A DNA stretch of 64,000 nucleotides from Streptomyces sp. NBC_01485 (GCF_036227125.1 NZ_CP109435.1:5952001-6016000); one strand, 5' to 3'; numbered from the stretch's first letter, positions 52,675 to 61,762 are shown. Notes: generated by a model not told the origin, from the letters alone. Numbers and translations are program-made.

Positions 52675-54114
52675 GTGACTCGGATCGTGATCATCGGTGG
52701 CGGACCCGGCGGCTATGAAGCGGCGCTGGTGGCCGCGCAGCTCGGCGCGGAGGTGACCGTCGTGGACTGCGACGGTCTGGGCGGGGCGTCGGTGCTGACC
52801 GACTGCGTGCCGTCGAAGACCCTGATCGCCACGGCCGAGGTGATGACCACCTTCGACTCTTCGTACGAGGAGCTGGGCATCATCGTCGCCGACGACACCC
52901 CGCCGCTGGAGCAGGCGGCCAGGGTCGTCGGGGTGGACCTCGGCAAGGTCAACCGGCGGGTGAAGCGCCTCGCGCTCGCCCAGTCGCACGACATCACCGC
53001 CTCCGTCACCCGCGCCGGCGCCCGGGTGCTGCGCGGGCGCGGCCGGCTGGAGGGCATGCAGTCCCTGGACGGCTCCCGCAAGGTCGTCGTCACCGCCGTC
53101 GACGGCACCGAGGAGACCCTCGTCGCCGACGCCGTCCTGCTCGCCACCGGCGCCCACCCCCGCGAGCTGCCGGACGCGCAGCCCGACGGCGAGCGCATCC
53201 TGAACTGGACCCAGGTCTACGACCTCGCCGAGCTCCCCGAGGAGCTCATCGTGGTCGGATCGGGTGTGACGGGCGCGGAGTTCGCCGGCGCCTACCAGGC
53301 CCTCGGCTCCAAGGTCACCCTCGTCTCGTCCCGCGACCGCGTGCTGCCCGGCGAGGACCCGGACGCCGCCGCCGTCCTCGAGGACGTCTTCCGCCGCCGC
53401 GGCATGAACGTCATGGCCCGCTCGCGCGCCGAGTCCGCCAAGCGGGTCGGCGACCGGGTCGAGGTCACGCTGTCCGACGGCCGGGTCATCACCGGCTCGC
53501 ACTGCCTGATGGCGGTCGGCGCCATCCCCAACAGCGAGGGGCTCGGGCTCGCGGAGGCGGGCGTCAGGGTCCGCGAGTCCGGGCACATCTGGACCGACAA
53601 GGTCAGCCGGACCACCGCCCCGGGCGTGTACGCCGCCGGTGACGTGACCGGGATCTTCGCCCTGGCCTCCGTCGCCGCCATGCAGGGCCGGATCGCCATG
53701 TACCACTTCCTCGGCGACGCGGTGGCCCCGCTCAACCTCAAGACGGTCTCCTCCAACGTCTTCACCGACCCCGAGATCGCCACCGTCGGCTACACCCAGG
53801 CCGACGTCGACGGCGGCAAGATCGACGCCCGCGTCGTCAAGCTGCCGCTGCTGCGCAACCCGCGCGCCAAGATGCAGGGCATCCGCGACGGCTTCGTCAA
53901 GATCCTCTGCCGGCCCGGCACCGGGATCGTCGTCGGCGGTGTGGTCGTGTCACCGCGCGCCTCGGAACTGATCCACCCCATCTCGATCGCCGTCGACAAC
54001 AACCTGACGGTCGAACAGATCGCGAACGCGTTCACCGTCTATCCGTCCCTTTCGGGGTCGATCGCGGAGGTCGCACGACAACTGCACACGCGTAAGGCGG
54101 GGGACGAGGCCTGA
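52675..54114 (+). CDS. lpdA: NAD(P)H-quinone dehydrogenase (LpdA type)
   Basis: A 479-residue FAD flavoprotein of the disulfide-reductase superfamily: FAD motif RIVIIGGGPGGYEAALVAAQ, NAD motif IVVGSGVTGAEFAGAYQALG, C-terminal dimerisation domain from ~340 (VFTDPEIATVGY). Where lipoamide dehydrogenase has Cys-x4-Cys, this reads GGASVLTDCVPSK, so only the second Cys remains, as in mycobacterial LpdA (Rv3303c), which reduces quinones and not lipoamide. Calls as E3 would be wrong. GTG 52675 is preferred (GACAAT seven bases upstream; conserved VTRIVI start); ATG 52666 is the alternative. Confidence 0.87.
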   Translation: MTRIVIIGGGPGGYEAALVAAQLGAEVTVVDCDGLGGASVLTDCVPSKTLIATAEVMTTFDSSYEELGIIVADDTPPLEQAARVVGVDLGKVNRRVKRLALAQSHDITASVTRAGARVLRGRGRLEGMQSLDGSRKVVVTAVDGTEETLVADAVLLATGAHPRELPDAQPDGERILNWTQVYDLAELPEELIVVGSGVTGAEFAGAYQALGSKVTLVSSRDRVLPGEDPDAAAVLEDVFRRRGMNVMARSRAESAKRVGDRVEVTLSDGRVITGSHCLMAVGAIPNSEGLGLAEAGVRVRESGHIWTDKVSRTTAPGVYAAGDVTGIFALASVAAMQGRIAMYHFLGDAVAPLNLKTVSSNVFTDPEIATVGYTQADVDGGKIDARVVKLPLLRNPRAKMQGIRDGFVKILCRPGTGIVVGGVVVSPRASELIHPISIAVDNNLTVEQIANAFTVYPSLSGSIAEVARQLHTRKAGDEA

Positions 54115-54256
54115 GGAGGCCTGATGACAGGCGTGCGAGGGGTATGCGGCGCCGGAATCGGGTCCTATACCACTCGCCGCGCCCCTGTGCGAACAACTTC
54201 TACTATTCGGCGGAAAGAGCTGAAAGCAGACGGTCGTCCGCGTTACTGTCAGTTTC

Positions 54257-55225
54257 GTGTTCGCTGCAGAACGTCGTCAATTGATCCTCGAAATGGTGCG
54301 AGCGAACGGGGCCGTGTCGCTCCGTGAACTCGCCCGCGTCGTCCAGACCTCTGAAGTGACCGTACGGCGGGACGTGCGCGCACTGGAGGCAGAAGGACTC
54401 CTCGACCGCCGGCATGGCGGTGCGGTATTGCCGGGCGGTTTTACGCGGGAGTCCGGCTTTCCGCAGAAATCCCATCTCGCGACCGCCGAAAAGACCGCCA
54501 TCGCGGACCTCGCCGCCAACTTCGTCGAAGAGGGCGAGGCCATCGTGGTCGGGGCGGGCACCACCACCCAGGAGCTGGCCCGCCGGCTCGCCCGGGTGCC
54601 GGGACTGACCGTCGTCACCAACTCGCTCCTCGTCGCCCAGGCGTTGGCCCATGCCAACCGGGTGGAGGTCGTGATGACCGGCGGCACCCTGCGCGGTTCC
54701 AACTACGCCCTCGTGGGCAGCGGCGCCGAGCAGTCCCTCCAGGGGCTCAGGGTGTCGCGGGCCTTCCTCTCCGGGAGCGGACTGACCGCCGAGCGCGGGC
54801 TGTCCACGTCCAACATGCTGTCCGCGTCCGTGGACCGCGCGCTGGTGCAGGCGGCCGCCGAGGTCGTCGTCCTCGCCGACCACACCAAGCTGGGCGCCGA
54901 CACCATGTTCCAGACCGTGCCGACGGACCTCATCACCCGCCTGATCACCGACGAGCCGCCCGCGCACGACGACCGTGCCGCCACCGAGCTGCAGGCCCTG
55001 GCGGACCAGGGGGTGCAGATCGCCGTGGCCGGGGCGTCGGGAAGTCAGGGGGGTGATGCGGTCCCGGCGCGCCATCACCAGCAGCAGCGTCGGGACGTAC
55101 CGCTGCCGGCCCCGCGGCGGGGGCAGGTGCCGGGCGTCGCGGCCACGTTGCGGGCGAACGCGGCCCTGGGCGAACAGCCGCCCGGCGCGGAACGCGCGCG
55201 CGTGGCTGACATGCGGCGTCGCTGA
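54257..55225 (+). CDS. DeoR/GlpR family transcriptional regulator
   Basis: A 322-residue regulator. N-terminal HTH: RRQLILEMVRANGAVSLREL, VQTSEVTVRRDVRALEAEGL with DRRHGGAVL; C-terminal sugar-phosphate-sensing domain: AIVVGAGTTTQELARRLARV, VVTNSLLVAQAL, VVMTGGTLRGSNYALVG, LADHTKLG. It ends in a disordered ~65-residue tail rich in Gln, Arg and Ala that is unusual for the family. GTG 54257 follows TACTGT by seven bases, so it is probably leaderless. Near its -10 lies GTCCGCGTTACTGT, similar to the BMP operator-promoter sequence. It is a candidate controller of the nucleoside genes on both sides. Confidence 0.85.
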   Translation: MFAAERRQLILEMVRANGAVSLRELARVVQTSEVTVRRDVRALEAEGLLDRRHGGAVLPGGFTRESGFPQKSHLATAEKTAIADLAANFVEEGEAIVVGAGTTTQELARRLARVPGLTVVTNSLLVAQALAHANRVEVVMTGGTLRGSNYALVGSGAEQSLQGLRVSRAFLSGSGLTAERGLSTSNMLSASVDRALVQAAAEVVVLADHTKLGADTMFQTVPTDLITRLITDEPPAHDDRAATELQALADQGVQIAVAGASGSQGGDAVPARHHQQQRRDVPLPAPRRGQVPGVAATLRANAALGEQPPGAERARVADMRRR

Positions 55226-55229
55226 CAGA

Positions 55230-55350
55230 ACCGGGGGTTGCCGCGACAGAACTGGGGGCTGCCGCCCCCAGGCCCCCGCTTCGGCCCTGAAGGGGCCTCG
55301 TCCTCAAACGCCGGACGGGCTGGATGTCCCGCCCGGCGCTTGAAAGGGAC
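55230..55350. repeat. Interspersed Streptomyces palindromic element / terminator
   Basis: The stretch holds GGGGGCTGCCGCCCCCAGGC, CTTCGGCCCTGAAGGGGCC and the stem-loop at 55305-55342 (CAAACGCCGG-A-CGGG with CCCG-C-CCGGCGCTTG). This sequence type recurs in many Streptomyces genomes between convergent genes, as I remember. Here it separates deoR and accA2 and probably terminates both. Confidence 0.7.
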
Positions 55351-55351
55351 C

Positions 55352-57124
55352 TCAGTCCTTGATCTCGCAGATCGGGGCGCCCGACGTGATGGACGCGCCC
55401 ACCTCCGCCGCCAGGCCCTTGACGGTGCCGGAGCGGTGGGCGTTCAGGGGCTGTTCCATCTTCATCGCTTCGAGTACGACGATGAGGTCGCCCTCCTTGA
55501 CCTCCTGGCCCTCCTCGACGGCCACCTTGACGATGGTGCCCTGCATCGGGGAGGCGAGGGTGTCGCCGGAGGCCATCGGGCCGGACTTCTTGGCCGCGCG
55601 GCGCTTGGGCTTGGCGCCCGCCGCGAGGCCCGTCCGGGCCAGGGACATGCCGAGCGAGACCGGGAGGGAGACCTCCAGCCGCTTGCCGCCGACCTCGACG
55701 ACGATCGTCTCGCGGTCCGTGTCGTCCTCGGCCTCGGCGTCGGCCGGGGCCGCGAAGACGGGGATCTCGTTGACGAACTCGGTCTCGATCCAGCGCGTGT
55801 GAACCGTGAACGGGTCGGCGGAACCGGTGAGTTCGGGGGCGAACGCCGGGTCCGTGACCACCGCGCGGTGGAACGGGATCGCCGTCGCCATGCCCTCGAC
55901 CTGGAACTCCGCCAGCGCGCGGGCCGCCCGCTGGAGCGCCTGCTCACGGGTGGCGCCGGTGACGATCAGCTTGGCCAGCAGGGAGTCCCACGCCGGGCCG
56001 ATGACCGAGCCGGACTCCACGCCCGCGTCCAGCCGCACGCCCGGGCCGGACGGCGGGGCGAACGCGGTGACCGTGCCGGGCGCCGGGAGGAAGTTACGGC
56101 CCGGGTCCTCGCCGTTGATACGGAACTCGAAGGAGTGACCCCGCAGCTCCGGGTCGCCGTAGCCGAGCTCCTCGCCGTCGGCGATCCGGAACATCTCGCG
56201 CACCAGGTCGATGCCCGCGACCTCCTCGGTCACCGGGTGCTCCACCTGGAGACGGGTGTTGACCTCCAGGAAGGAGATCGTGCCGTCCGTGCCGACCAGG
56301 AACTCGACGGTCCCGGCGCCGACGTAGCCGGCCTCCTTCAGGATCGCCTTGGACGAGGAGTACAGCTCCGCGACCTGGGCGTCCGAGAGGAACGGCGCGG
56401 GGGCCTCCTCGACCAGCTTCTGGTGGCGGCGCTGGAGGGAGCAGTCACGGGTCGAGACGACGACCACGTTGCCGTGGCTGTCTGCCAGGCACTGCGTCTC
56501 CACGTGCCGCGGCTTGTCCAGATACCGCTCGACGAAGCACTCGCCGCGACCGAAGGCGGCGACCGCCTCGCGCACGGCCGACTCGTACAGTTCGGGCACC
56601 TCTTCGAGGTTGCGGGCGACCTTCAGGCCGCGACCGCCACCGCCGAAGGCGGCCTTGATCGCGATCGGCAGCCCGTGCTCCTCGGCGAAGGCGACGACCT
56701 CGTCGGCGCCGGACACCGGGTCGGGCGTGCCGGCGACCAGGGGCGCGCCGGCCCGCTGGGCGATGTGCCGGGCGGCGACCTTGTCACCGAGGTCGCGGAT
56801 GGCCTGCGGGGGCGGGCCGATCCAGATCAGGCCCGCGTCCAGGACGGCCTGGGCGAACTCGGCGTTCTCCGAGAGGAAGCCGTACCCGGGGTGGACGGCG
56901 TCGGCTTCCGACTCCCGCGCCGCGTTCAGCACCTTCTCGATGTCGAGATAGCTGGTCCCAGGAGTGTCACCGCCCAGGGCGAACGCCTCATCCGCAGCGC
57001 GGACATGCAGAGCGTCCCGGTCCGGGTCGGCGTACACGGCCACGCTCGCGATGCCGGCATCCCGGCACGCCCGGGCCACACGGACTGCGATTTCGCCACG
57101 GTTGGCGATGAGCACCTTGCGCAC
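55352..57124 (-). CDS. accA2: Acyl-CoA carboxylase alpha subunit (biotin carboxylase + BCCP)
   Basis: A 590-residue chain. Biotin carboxylase, residues 1-450: KVLIANRGEIAVRVARACRD, ATP-grasp loop with FGGGGRGLKVARN, METQCLADSHGN, EVNTRLQVEHPVTEE. After a linker comes the biotinyl domain (~515-590) with VVLEAMKMEQPLN, whose Lys carries biotin. It supplies carboxybiotin to a beta subunit such as the PccB at 59068, giving methylmalonyl- or malonyl-CoA. The ATG at 57124 has GGAGGGAG upstream. BirA at 60801 biotinylates it. Named from the S. coelicolor position (accA2). Confidence 0.92.
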   Translation of the reverse strand: MRKVLIANRGEIAVRVARACRDAGIASVAVYADPDRDALHVRAADEAFALGGDTPGTSYLDIEKVLNAARESEADAVHPGYGFLSENAEFAQAVLDAGLIWIGPPPQAIRDLGDKVAARHIAQRAGAPLVAGTPDPVSGADEVVAFAEEHGLPIAIKAAFGGGGRGLKVARNLEEVPELYESAVREAVAAFGRGECFVERYLDKPRHVETQCLADSHGNVVVVSTRDCSLQRRHQKLVEEAPAPFLSDAQVAELYSSSKAILKEAGYVGAGTVEFLVGTDGTISFLEVNTRLQVEHPVTEEVAGIDLVREMFRIADGEELGYGDPELRGHSFEFRINGEDPGRNFLPAPGTVTAFAPPSGPGVRLDAGVESGSVIGPAWDSLLAKLIVTGATREQALQRAARALAEFQVEGMATAIPFHRAVVTDPAFAPELTGSADPFTVHTRWIETEFVNEIPVFAAPADAEAEDDTDRETIVVEVGGKRLEVSLPVSLGMSLARTGLAAGAKPKRRAAKKSGPMASGDTLASPMQGTIVKVAVEEGQEVKEGDLIVVLEAMKMEQPLNAHRSGTVKGLAAEVGASITSGAPICEIKD

Positions 57125-57478
57125 GATTGAGGCTCCCTCCTTGAAACAAGCCGAGTTTAGGGACTGCCGACACGGATCATCGACCCGTCCACAACGGTGA
57201 GCTTGCCCACACGGAGCGTGATGCCCGGCTCACTCGACCCCGGAATCCGTTGTAGTACCGCCGTACGCAGCACTCCTCCGGCAAACCCTAGCCCTCCCAT
57301 GTGGTCAAGGTCTCTGTGAGAGCGTGCTGCGGCCCACGTCGTTTCTTTGTCGAGTCCCTACGAATGGCCCAACGATTCTTTGCCGCCCGCACAACCCTTG
57401 TCCTGGGGTTTACCCGTTAGTAGCGTTCAGGCTGTCTCGAACGTACTTGTCGGGGTCGAAAGTGGGTGGGGACCGGTG
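57125..57478. other. Divergent accA2 / membrane-protein promoter region
   Basis: About 350 bases without a gene. It includes a moderately A/T-rich part around 57340-57430 with GGGTTTACCCGTTAGTAGCG, a possible promoter of the plus-strand gene. I see no palindrome or hairpin that I can support. Confidence 0.4.
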
Positions 57479-57955
57479 GTGCGCAGACCGGTGGCATGGA
57501 TCGTGGCGGTCGTGCTCTTCGTGGAGGCACTTGGCATCGCCGCGCTGAACTGGCTCCTGGGCATCGTGGTGGACCGGCAGGACATGTCCCTGGCCGGCCT
57601 GGACCCGGACGTCATGTCGACGTCCTCGAAAGCCGGCGGGATCGTCTTCGGCCTCTACTTCGCCGTGTGCGGCGTGGTCGCCCTGCTGGTCGCCGTGCGC
57701 GACCGCGCGCCGGCCGGCCTCGGCCGCGTCCTGCTGATCAGCGTCGCCGTCGTGCACGGGCTGCTGGGCGCCTTCGCGTGGGCGCTGCTGGGCGTGCCGC
57801 AGTTCCTGTTCATGGTCACCGTGCTCGCCCTCGTCGTGCTGCTCCTGATGACGTACGACGCCCGGCAGGGGGCCGGCGACGCCGGCCCGCCGGCCGCGCC
57901 CGAGCCCGTCACGCCGCCTGCGGCTACGCCTCCTGGGGCGCCCACAACTCCGTGA
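57479..57955 (+). CDS. Four-helix integral membrane protein
   Basis: A 158-residue protein from the GTG at 57479 (RRPVAWIVAVVLFVEALGIA) with hydrophobic segments at ~5-27, ~50-72, ~82-103 and ~105-125 and a Pro/Ala-rich tail. An upstream frame extension to 57347 reads poorly and is not included. No known domain; conserved next to accA2/maf in Streptomyces as far as I recall. Its 3' end overlaps the convergent maf gene by 32 bases. Confidence 0.7.
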   Translation: MRRPVAWIVAVVLFVEALGIAALNWLLGIVVDRQDMSLAGLDPDVMSTSSKAGGIVFGLYFAVCGVVALLVAVRDRAPAGLGRVLLISVAVVHGLLGAFAWALLGVPQFLFMVTVLALVVLLLMTYDARQGAGDAGPPAAPEPVTPPAATPPGAPTTP

Positions 57956-58529
57956 TCCCCACGCCCAGTCGGGCCAGCAGGCGGCGTACGAGGGGCAGGC
58001 TGATGCCGATGACGTTGCCGTGGTCGCCGTCGATGCCCTCGATGAACGGGGCCGAGCGGCCGTCGAGGGTGAACGCCCCGGCGACGTAGAGGGGTTCGCC
58101 CGTGGCGACGTACGCCGCGATCTCCTCGTCCGTCGGATCGCCGAAGCGGACGACGGTCGAGGCGGTGGCGGAGGTGTAGCGCCCGCTGAGGGTGTCGTAG
58201 ACGCAGTGGCCGGTCTGGAGCGTGCCGGCCCGGCCGCGCATCGCCTTCCAGCGCGCGGTGGCCTCCGCGGCGTCCGCGGGCTTGCCGAGCGCCTCGCCGT
58301 CCAGGTCGAGGACCGAGTCGCAGCCGATCACCAGGGCGCCCTTGACCTCGGGCTTCGCGGCCACGACGCCCGCCTTCGCCTCGGCGAGGGCGAGGGCCAG
58401 GTCGGCGGGGGTGGGGGCGGTGACGGCGTCCTCGTCGACGCCGCTGACGATGACCTCGGGGGTCAGGCCGGCCTGGCGGAGGAGGTTCAGTCGGGCGGGG
58501 GACTGGGAGGCGAGGACGAGTCTGCGCAT
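57924..58529 (-). CDS. maf: Maf family nucleoside triphosphate pyrophosphatase
   Basis: A 201-residue house-cleaning NTPase: LVLASQSPARLNLLRQAGL (Maf signature with SxSPRR-like loop), VIGCDSVLDLDGEALGKP, MRGRAGTLQTGHCV and VAGAFTLDGRSAPFIEGIDG. It hydrolyses modified or canonical NTPs to NMPs. ATG 58529 follows TACGCT by six bases (minus strand), so it is probably leaderless. Its end overlaps the membrane-protein gene (57479-57955). Confidence 0.9.
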   Translation of the reverse strand: MRRLVLASQSPARLNLLRQAGLTPEVIVSGVDEDAVTAPTPADLALALAEAKAGVVAAKPEVKGALVIGCDSVLDLDGEALGKPADAAEATARWKAMRGRAGTLQTGHCVYDTLSGRYTSATASTVVRFGDPTDEEIAAYVATGEPLYVAGAFTLDGRSAPFIEGIDGDHGNVIGISLPLVRRLLARLGVGITELWAPQEA

Positions 58530-58554
58530 GCCGTCAGCGTAGTGCTGCCGCCGC

Positions 58555-58683
58555 TTATCGGAGGCCCAGGACGATCATTGCCACGATCATGGCCAGCGCG
58601 AGGAAGAAGCCGAGTCTCCGTAGGGTCTCCTGCATGTCGCGGAGTTCCTCGGGGGGCTTGTTCTCAGGGTCGGACCACAGCAT
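58555..58683 (-). CDS. mmpB: Morphogenic membrane microprotein MmpB
   Basis: A 42-residue protein: acidic-amphipathic N-terminus (MLWSDPENKPPEELRDMQET) and one C-terminal membrane helix (LGFFLALAMIVAMIVLGLR). This matches the Streptomyces MmpB described as a morphogenic membrane protein. ATG 58683. It is too short for usual gene callers. Its upstream region holds the palindrome TGAGTACCCGTACTCA at 58718-58733. Confidence 0.8.
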   Translation of the reverse strand: MLWSDPENKPPEELRDMQETLRRLGFFLALAMIVAMIVLGLR

Positions 58684-58717
58684 GCCACCAGCGTGGGGCT
58701 TGGCCGGGGGCGGCGCC

Positions 58718-58733
58718 TGAGTACCCGTACTCA
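58718..58733. promoter_or_regulatory. Palindrome TGAGTACCCGTACTCA upstream of mmpB
   Basis: Seven-base perfect arms around CC, centred about 42 bases upstream of the mmpB ATG, i.e. near the expected promoter. A regulator site is likely; the regulator is not known to me. Confidence 0.6.
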
Positions 58734-58847
58734 AGTCGGTGGCCCGCAGTCGGTTCGTTGTCGGCTGCGGGCCGGTGGGGGCTTGTCGCGCCCACACGGC
58801 GGAGCCGCATATCGATACAGCCCCGCGCCCCTGCGTAAGTTGCCCTC

Positions 58848-59057
58848 TCAGCCCGGCCAGTAAGTGCGGGTCCATGACGCCTGGCCCGGCTGCGGTAGGC
58901 GTCGGGTTGCTATGCGGGACGGGTCGGACCATGCGTCCCTCGGGGTGTCCGCGCCGGACGGCAGGGGCGTTGCCGCCGCGGCGCGGGCTCGGACCACTGC
59001 CAGGGCGGCGGCGAGCTCCTCGGGGGTCGGGTTGCCCCGTACGACCTTGATCGTCAC
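58848..59057 (-). CDS. pccE: Acyl-CoA carboxylase epsilon subunit
   Basis: A 69-residue protein: IKVVRGNPTPEELAAALAVV then an Ala-rich region and RLPQPGQASWTRTYWPG, the two conserved blocks of actinobacterial carboxylase epsilon subunits, which bind the beta hexamer and raise activity. It starts 10 bases after the pccB stop and is the second gene of that operon. ATG 59057. Confidence 0.88.
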   Translation of the reverse strand: MTIKVVRGNPTPEELAAALAVVRARAAAATPLPSGADTPRDAWSDPSRIATRRLPQPGQASWTRTYWPG

Positions 59058-59067
59058 AGCGGCTCCT

Positions 59068-60690
59068 CTACAGGGGGATGTTGCCGTGCTTCTTCGGGGG
59101 CAGGGATTCCCGCTTGGTGCGCAGTTGACGCAGGCCGCGGACGATGTGGCGGCGCGTGTCGGACGGCATGACCACCGCGTCGATGTAGCCGCGCTCGGCC
59201 GCGGTGTACGGGTTGAGCAGGGTGTCCTCGTACTCCCGGATGAGCCGGGCGCGGACCGCTTCCAGGTCCTCGCCGTTCGCCTCCGCCTCCGCGATGGTGC
59301 GGCGGTGCAGGATGTTGACCGCGCCCTGGGCCCCCATGACGGCGATCTGGGCGGTCGGCCAGGCCAGGTTGATGTCGGCGCCCAGGTGCTTGGAGCCCAT
59401 GACGTCGTAGGCGCCGCCGAAGGCCTTGCGGGTGATCACCGTGATGAGCGGGACCGTCGCCTCCGCGTAGGCGTAGATCAGCTTGGCGCCGCGGCGGATG
59501 ATGCCGTCGTGCTCCTGGTCGACGCCGGGGAGGAAGCCGGGGACGTCCACGAAGGTGATGACCGGGACGTTGAAGGCGTCGCAGGTGCGGACGAAGCGGG
59601 CCGCCTTCTCGGAGGCCGTGATGTCGAGGCAGCCGGCGAACTGCATCGGCTGGTTGGCGACGACGCCGACCGGGCGGCCCTCGACCCGGCCGAAGCCGGT
59701 GAGGATGTTCGGCGCGAACAGGGACTGCGTCTCGAAGAACTCGGCGTCGTCCAGGACGTGTTCGATCACCGTGTGCATGTCGTACGGCTGGTTCGCGCTG
59801 TCCGGGACGATGCGGTCCAGCTCCAGGTCCTCGTCGGTGACGGACAGGTCCGCCTCCTCCGGGAACACCGGGGGCTCGCTGAGGTTGTTGGACGGCAGGT
59901 ACGACAGCAGTTGCTTGACGTACTCGACGGCGTCCTTCTCGTCGCCGGCCATGTGGTGCGCGACGCCCGAGACGGCGTTGTGCGTGCGCGCGCCGCCCAG
60001 CTCCTCGAAGCCGACGTCCTCACCGGTGACCGTCTTGATGACGTCCGGGCCGGTGATGAACATGTGCGACGTCTGGTCGACCATCACCGTGAAGTCGGTG
60101 ATCGCGGGGGAGTAGACCGCGCCGCCCGCGCACGGGCCGACGACCAGTGAGATCTGCGGAATCACGCCGCTCGCGTGCGTGTTGCGGCGGAAGATCTCGC
60201 CGTACGCGCCCAGCGAGGCCACGCCCTCCTGGATACGGGCGCCGCCGGAGTCGTTGATGCCGATGACCGGGCAGCCGGTCTTCAGCGCGAAGTCCATGAC
60301 CTTGACGATCTTCTGGCCGTAGACCTCGCCGAGCGCGCCGCCGAAGACCGTGAAGTCCTGGGAGAACACGGCGACCGGACGGCCGTCGACCGTGCCGTAG
60401 CCGGAGACGACGCCGTCCCCGTACGGACGGTTCTTCTCCAGGCCGAAGTCCGTCGAGCGGTGCCGGGCGAACTCGTCGAACTCGACGAAGGAGTCCTCGT
60501 CCAGCAGCAGGTCGATCCGCTCACGGGCCGTCAACTTGCCCTTGGCGTGCTGCTTCTCGACGGCGCGGGCCGAACCGGCGTGTGTCGCTTCCTGGATGCG
60601 GCGCTGGAGATCCGCGAGCTTGCCCGCGGTCGTGTGGATGTCGATCCCTGGGATCGCTGGGATCTCGGGACGCTCTTCCGGCTCGGACAT
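59068..60690 (-). CDS. pccB: Propionyl-CoA carboxylase beta subunit (carboxyltransferase)
   Basis: A 540-residue carboxyltransferase: FVEFDEFARHRSTDFGLEKN, INDSGGARIQEGVASLGAYG (acyl-CoA oxyanion), VGPCAGGAVYSPAITDF, FVDVPGFLPGVDQEHDGIIR and the second oxyanion AFGGAYDVMGSKHLGADINL with Asp in the 420s (typical of the propionyl-preferring type). Hexameric in the family. Together with AccA2 and PccE it makes methylmalonyl-CoA from propionyl-CoA. It is divergent from birA over 110 bases. Confidence 0.93.
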   Translation of the reverse strand: MSEPEERPEIPAIPGIDIHTTAGKLADLQRRIQEATHAGSARAVEKQHAKGKLTARERIDLLLDEDSFVEFDEFARHRSTDFGLEKNRPYGDGVVSGYGTVDGRPVAVFSQDFTVFGGALGEVYGQKIVKVMDFALKTGCPVIGINDSGGARIQEGVASLGAYGEIFRRNTHASGVIPQISLVVGPCAGGAVYSPAITDFTVMVDQTSHMFITGPDVIKTVTGEDVGFEELGGARTHNAVSGVAHHMAGDEKDAVEYVKQLLSYLPSNNLSEPPVFPEEADLSVTDEDLELDRIVPDSANQPYDMHTVIEHVLDDAEFFETQSLFAPNILTGFGRVEGRPVGVVANQPMQFAGCLDITASEKAARFVRTCDAFNVPVITFVDVPGFLPGVDQEHDGIIRRGAKLIYAYAEATVPLITVITRKAFGGAYDVMGSKHLGADINLAWPTAQIAVMGAQGAVNILHRRTIAEAEANGEDLEAVRARLIREYEDTLLNPYTAAERGYIDAVVMPSDTRRHIVRGLRQLRTKRESLPPKKHGNIPL

Positions 60691-60800
60691 CGGGATGCGG
60701 CTCCCTGCCTGCTCAAAAGGGGGGACGATTACTCATCCGTAGCGTAGTGCTGGCCCTGGCGATCGGCAGTGCGGCATTCAACACACCTAGGGTGGCTTGC

Positions 60801-61667
60801 ATGACACCGCGAGATGCAGCAGACGCAGGCAGCGGCCGCTGGTCCGATCTGGACCGTCCGCCCCTCGACGCCACGGCGCTGCGCCGGGCGCTGGTGCGGC
60901 GAGGCGGGCTGTGGTCGGGGGTGGAGGTGGTGCAGCGCACCGGCTCCACCAACGCCGACCTGGTGGCGGCGGCGAGCGCGGGCCAGGCGGCCGAGGGCGC
61001 GGTCCTCGTCGCCGAGGAGCAGACGGCGGGCCGGGGCCGGCTCGACCGCCGCTGGTCGGCGCCCCCGCGGTCCGGGCTGTTCTTCTCGGTCCTGCTGACC
61101 CCGGACGAGGTGCCGGTGTCCCGCTGGGGCTGGCTGCCGCTGCTCACCGGGGTCGCCGTGGCGACCGGGCTGGCACGGGCGGCGGGCGTCGACACGGCAC
61201 TCAAGTGGCCCAACGACCTTCTGGTGACCGTCGGGGACGAGGAACGCAAGGCCGGCGGCATCCTCGCGGAGCGGGCCGGCGAGGACTCGGTGGTCGTCGG
61301 CGTCGGCATCAACGTCACCCTGCGCGCGGACGAACTCCCCGTGCCCCAGGCGGGCTCGCTGGCCCTCGCCGGCGCGGCGAACACCGACCGGGACCCGCTG
61401 CTGAGGGCCGTCCTGCGGTCGCTGGAGGAGGAGTACGGACGCTGGCGGGCGGCCGGCGGCGACCCGGCGGCGAGCGGTCTCCAGGAGACGTACGCGGCCG
61501 GGTGCGCGACCCTGGGACGAACGGTACGGGCCGAGCTGCCGGGGGACCGGTCCCTGGTCGGCGAGGCCGTCGCCGTGGACGGCGACGGACGGCTCGTGAT
61601 CGCCACGGAGGAAGGGGTGCAGGAGCCGGTGGGAGCGGGCGACATCGTCCACCTGCGACCGGCGTGA
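60801..61667 (+). CDS. birA: Biotin-[acetyl-CoA carboxylase] ligase
   Basis: A 288-residue class I biotin ligase without a DNA-binding domain: GSTNADLVAAA, EEQTAGRGRLDRRWSAP (the GRGR biotinyl-AMP loop), ALKWPNDLLV, KAGGILAE and GVGINVTL, then a C-terminal SH3-like domain from ~235. It biotinylates AccA2-type carrier domains. TAGGGT ends seven bases before ATG 60801, so the mRNA is probably leaderless. Confidence 0.92.
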   Translation: MTPRDAADAGSGRWSDLDRPPLDATALRRALVRRGGLWSGVEVVQRTGSTNADLVAAASAGQAAEGAVLVAEEQTAGRGRLDRRWSAPPRSGLFFSVLLTPDEVPVSRWGWLPLLTGVAVATGLARAAGVDTALKWPNDLLVTVGDEERKAGGILAERAGEDSVVVGVGINVTLRADELPVPQAGSLALAGAANTDRDPLLRAVLRSLEEEYGRWRAAGGDPAASGLQETYAAGCATLGRTVRAELPGDRSLVGEAVAVDGDGRLVIATEEGVQEPVGAGDIVHLRPA

Positions 61668-61762
61668 GGGACCCGGACCGAACGGAGTGAGCTGGGGCAC
61701 ACCTGCCGTAGAGTTGAGGACCGGTCGATACCTGACCGCGGAAGATCGGAAGGGCAGCAGGC

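Noticed and set aside
52666..54114. Dihydrolipoamide dehydrogenase (E3) assignment
   Set aside because: The first active-site Cys is absent (GGASVLTDCVPSK), as in quinone-reducing LpdA proteins.
59766..60023. 85-codon Arg/Ser/Thr-rich minus-strand ORF
   Set aside because: Shadow frame inside pccB.
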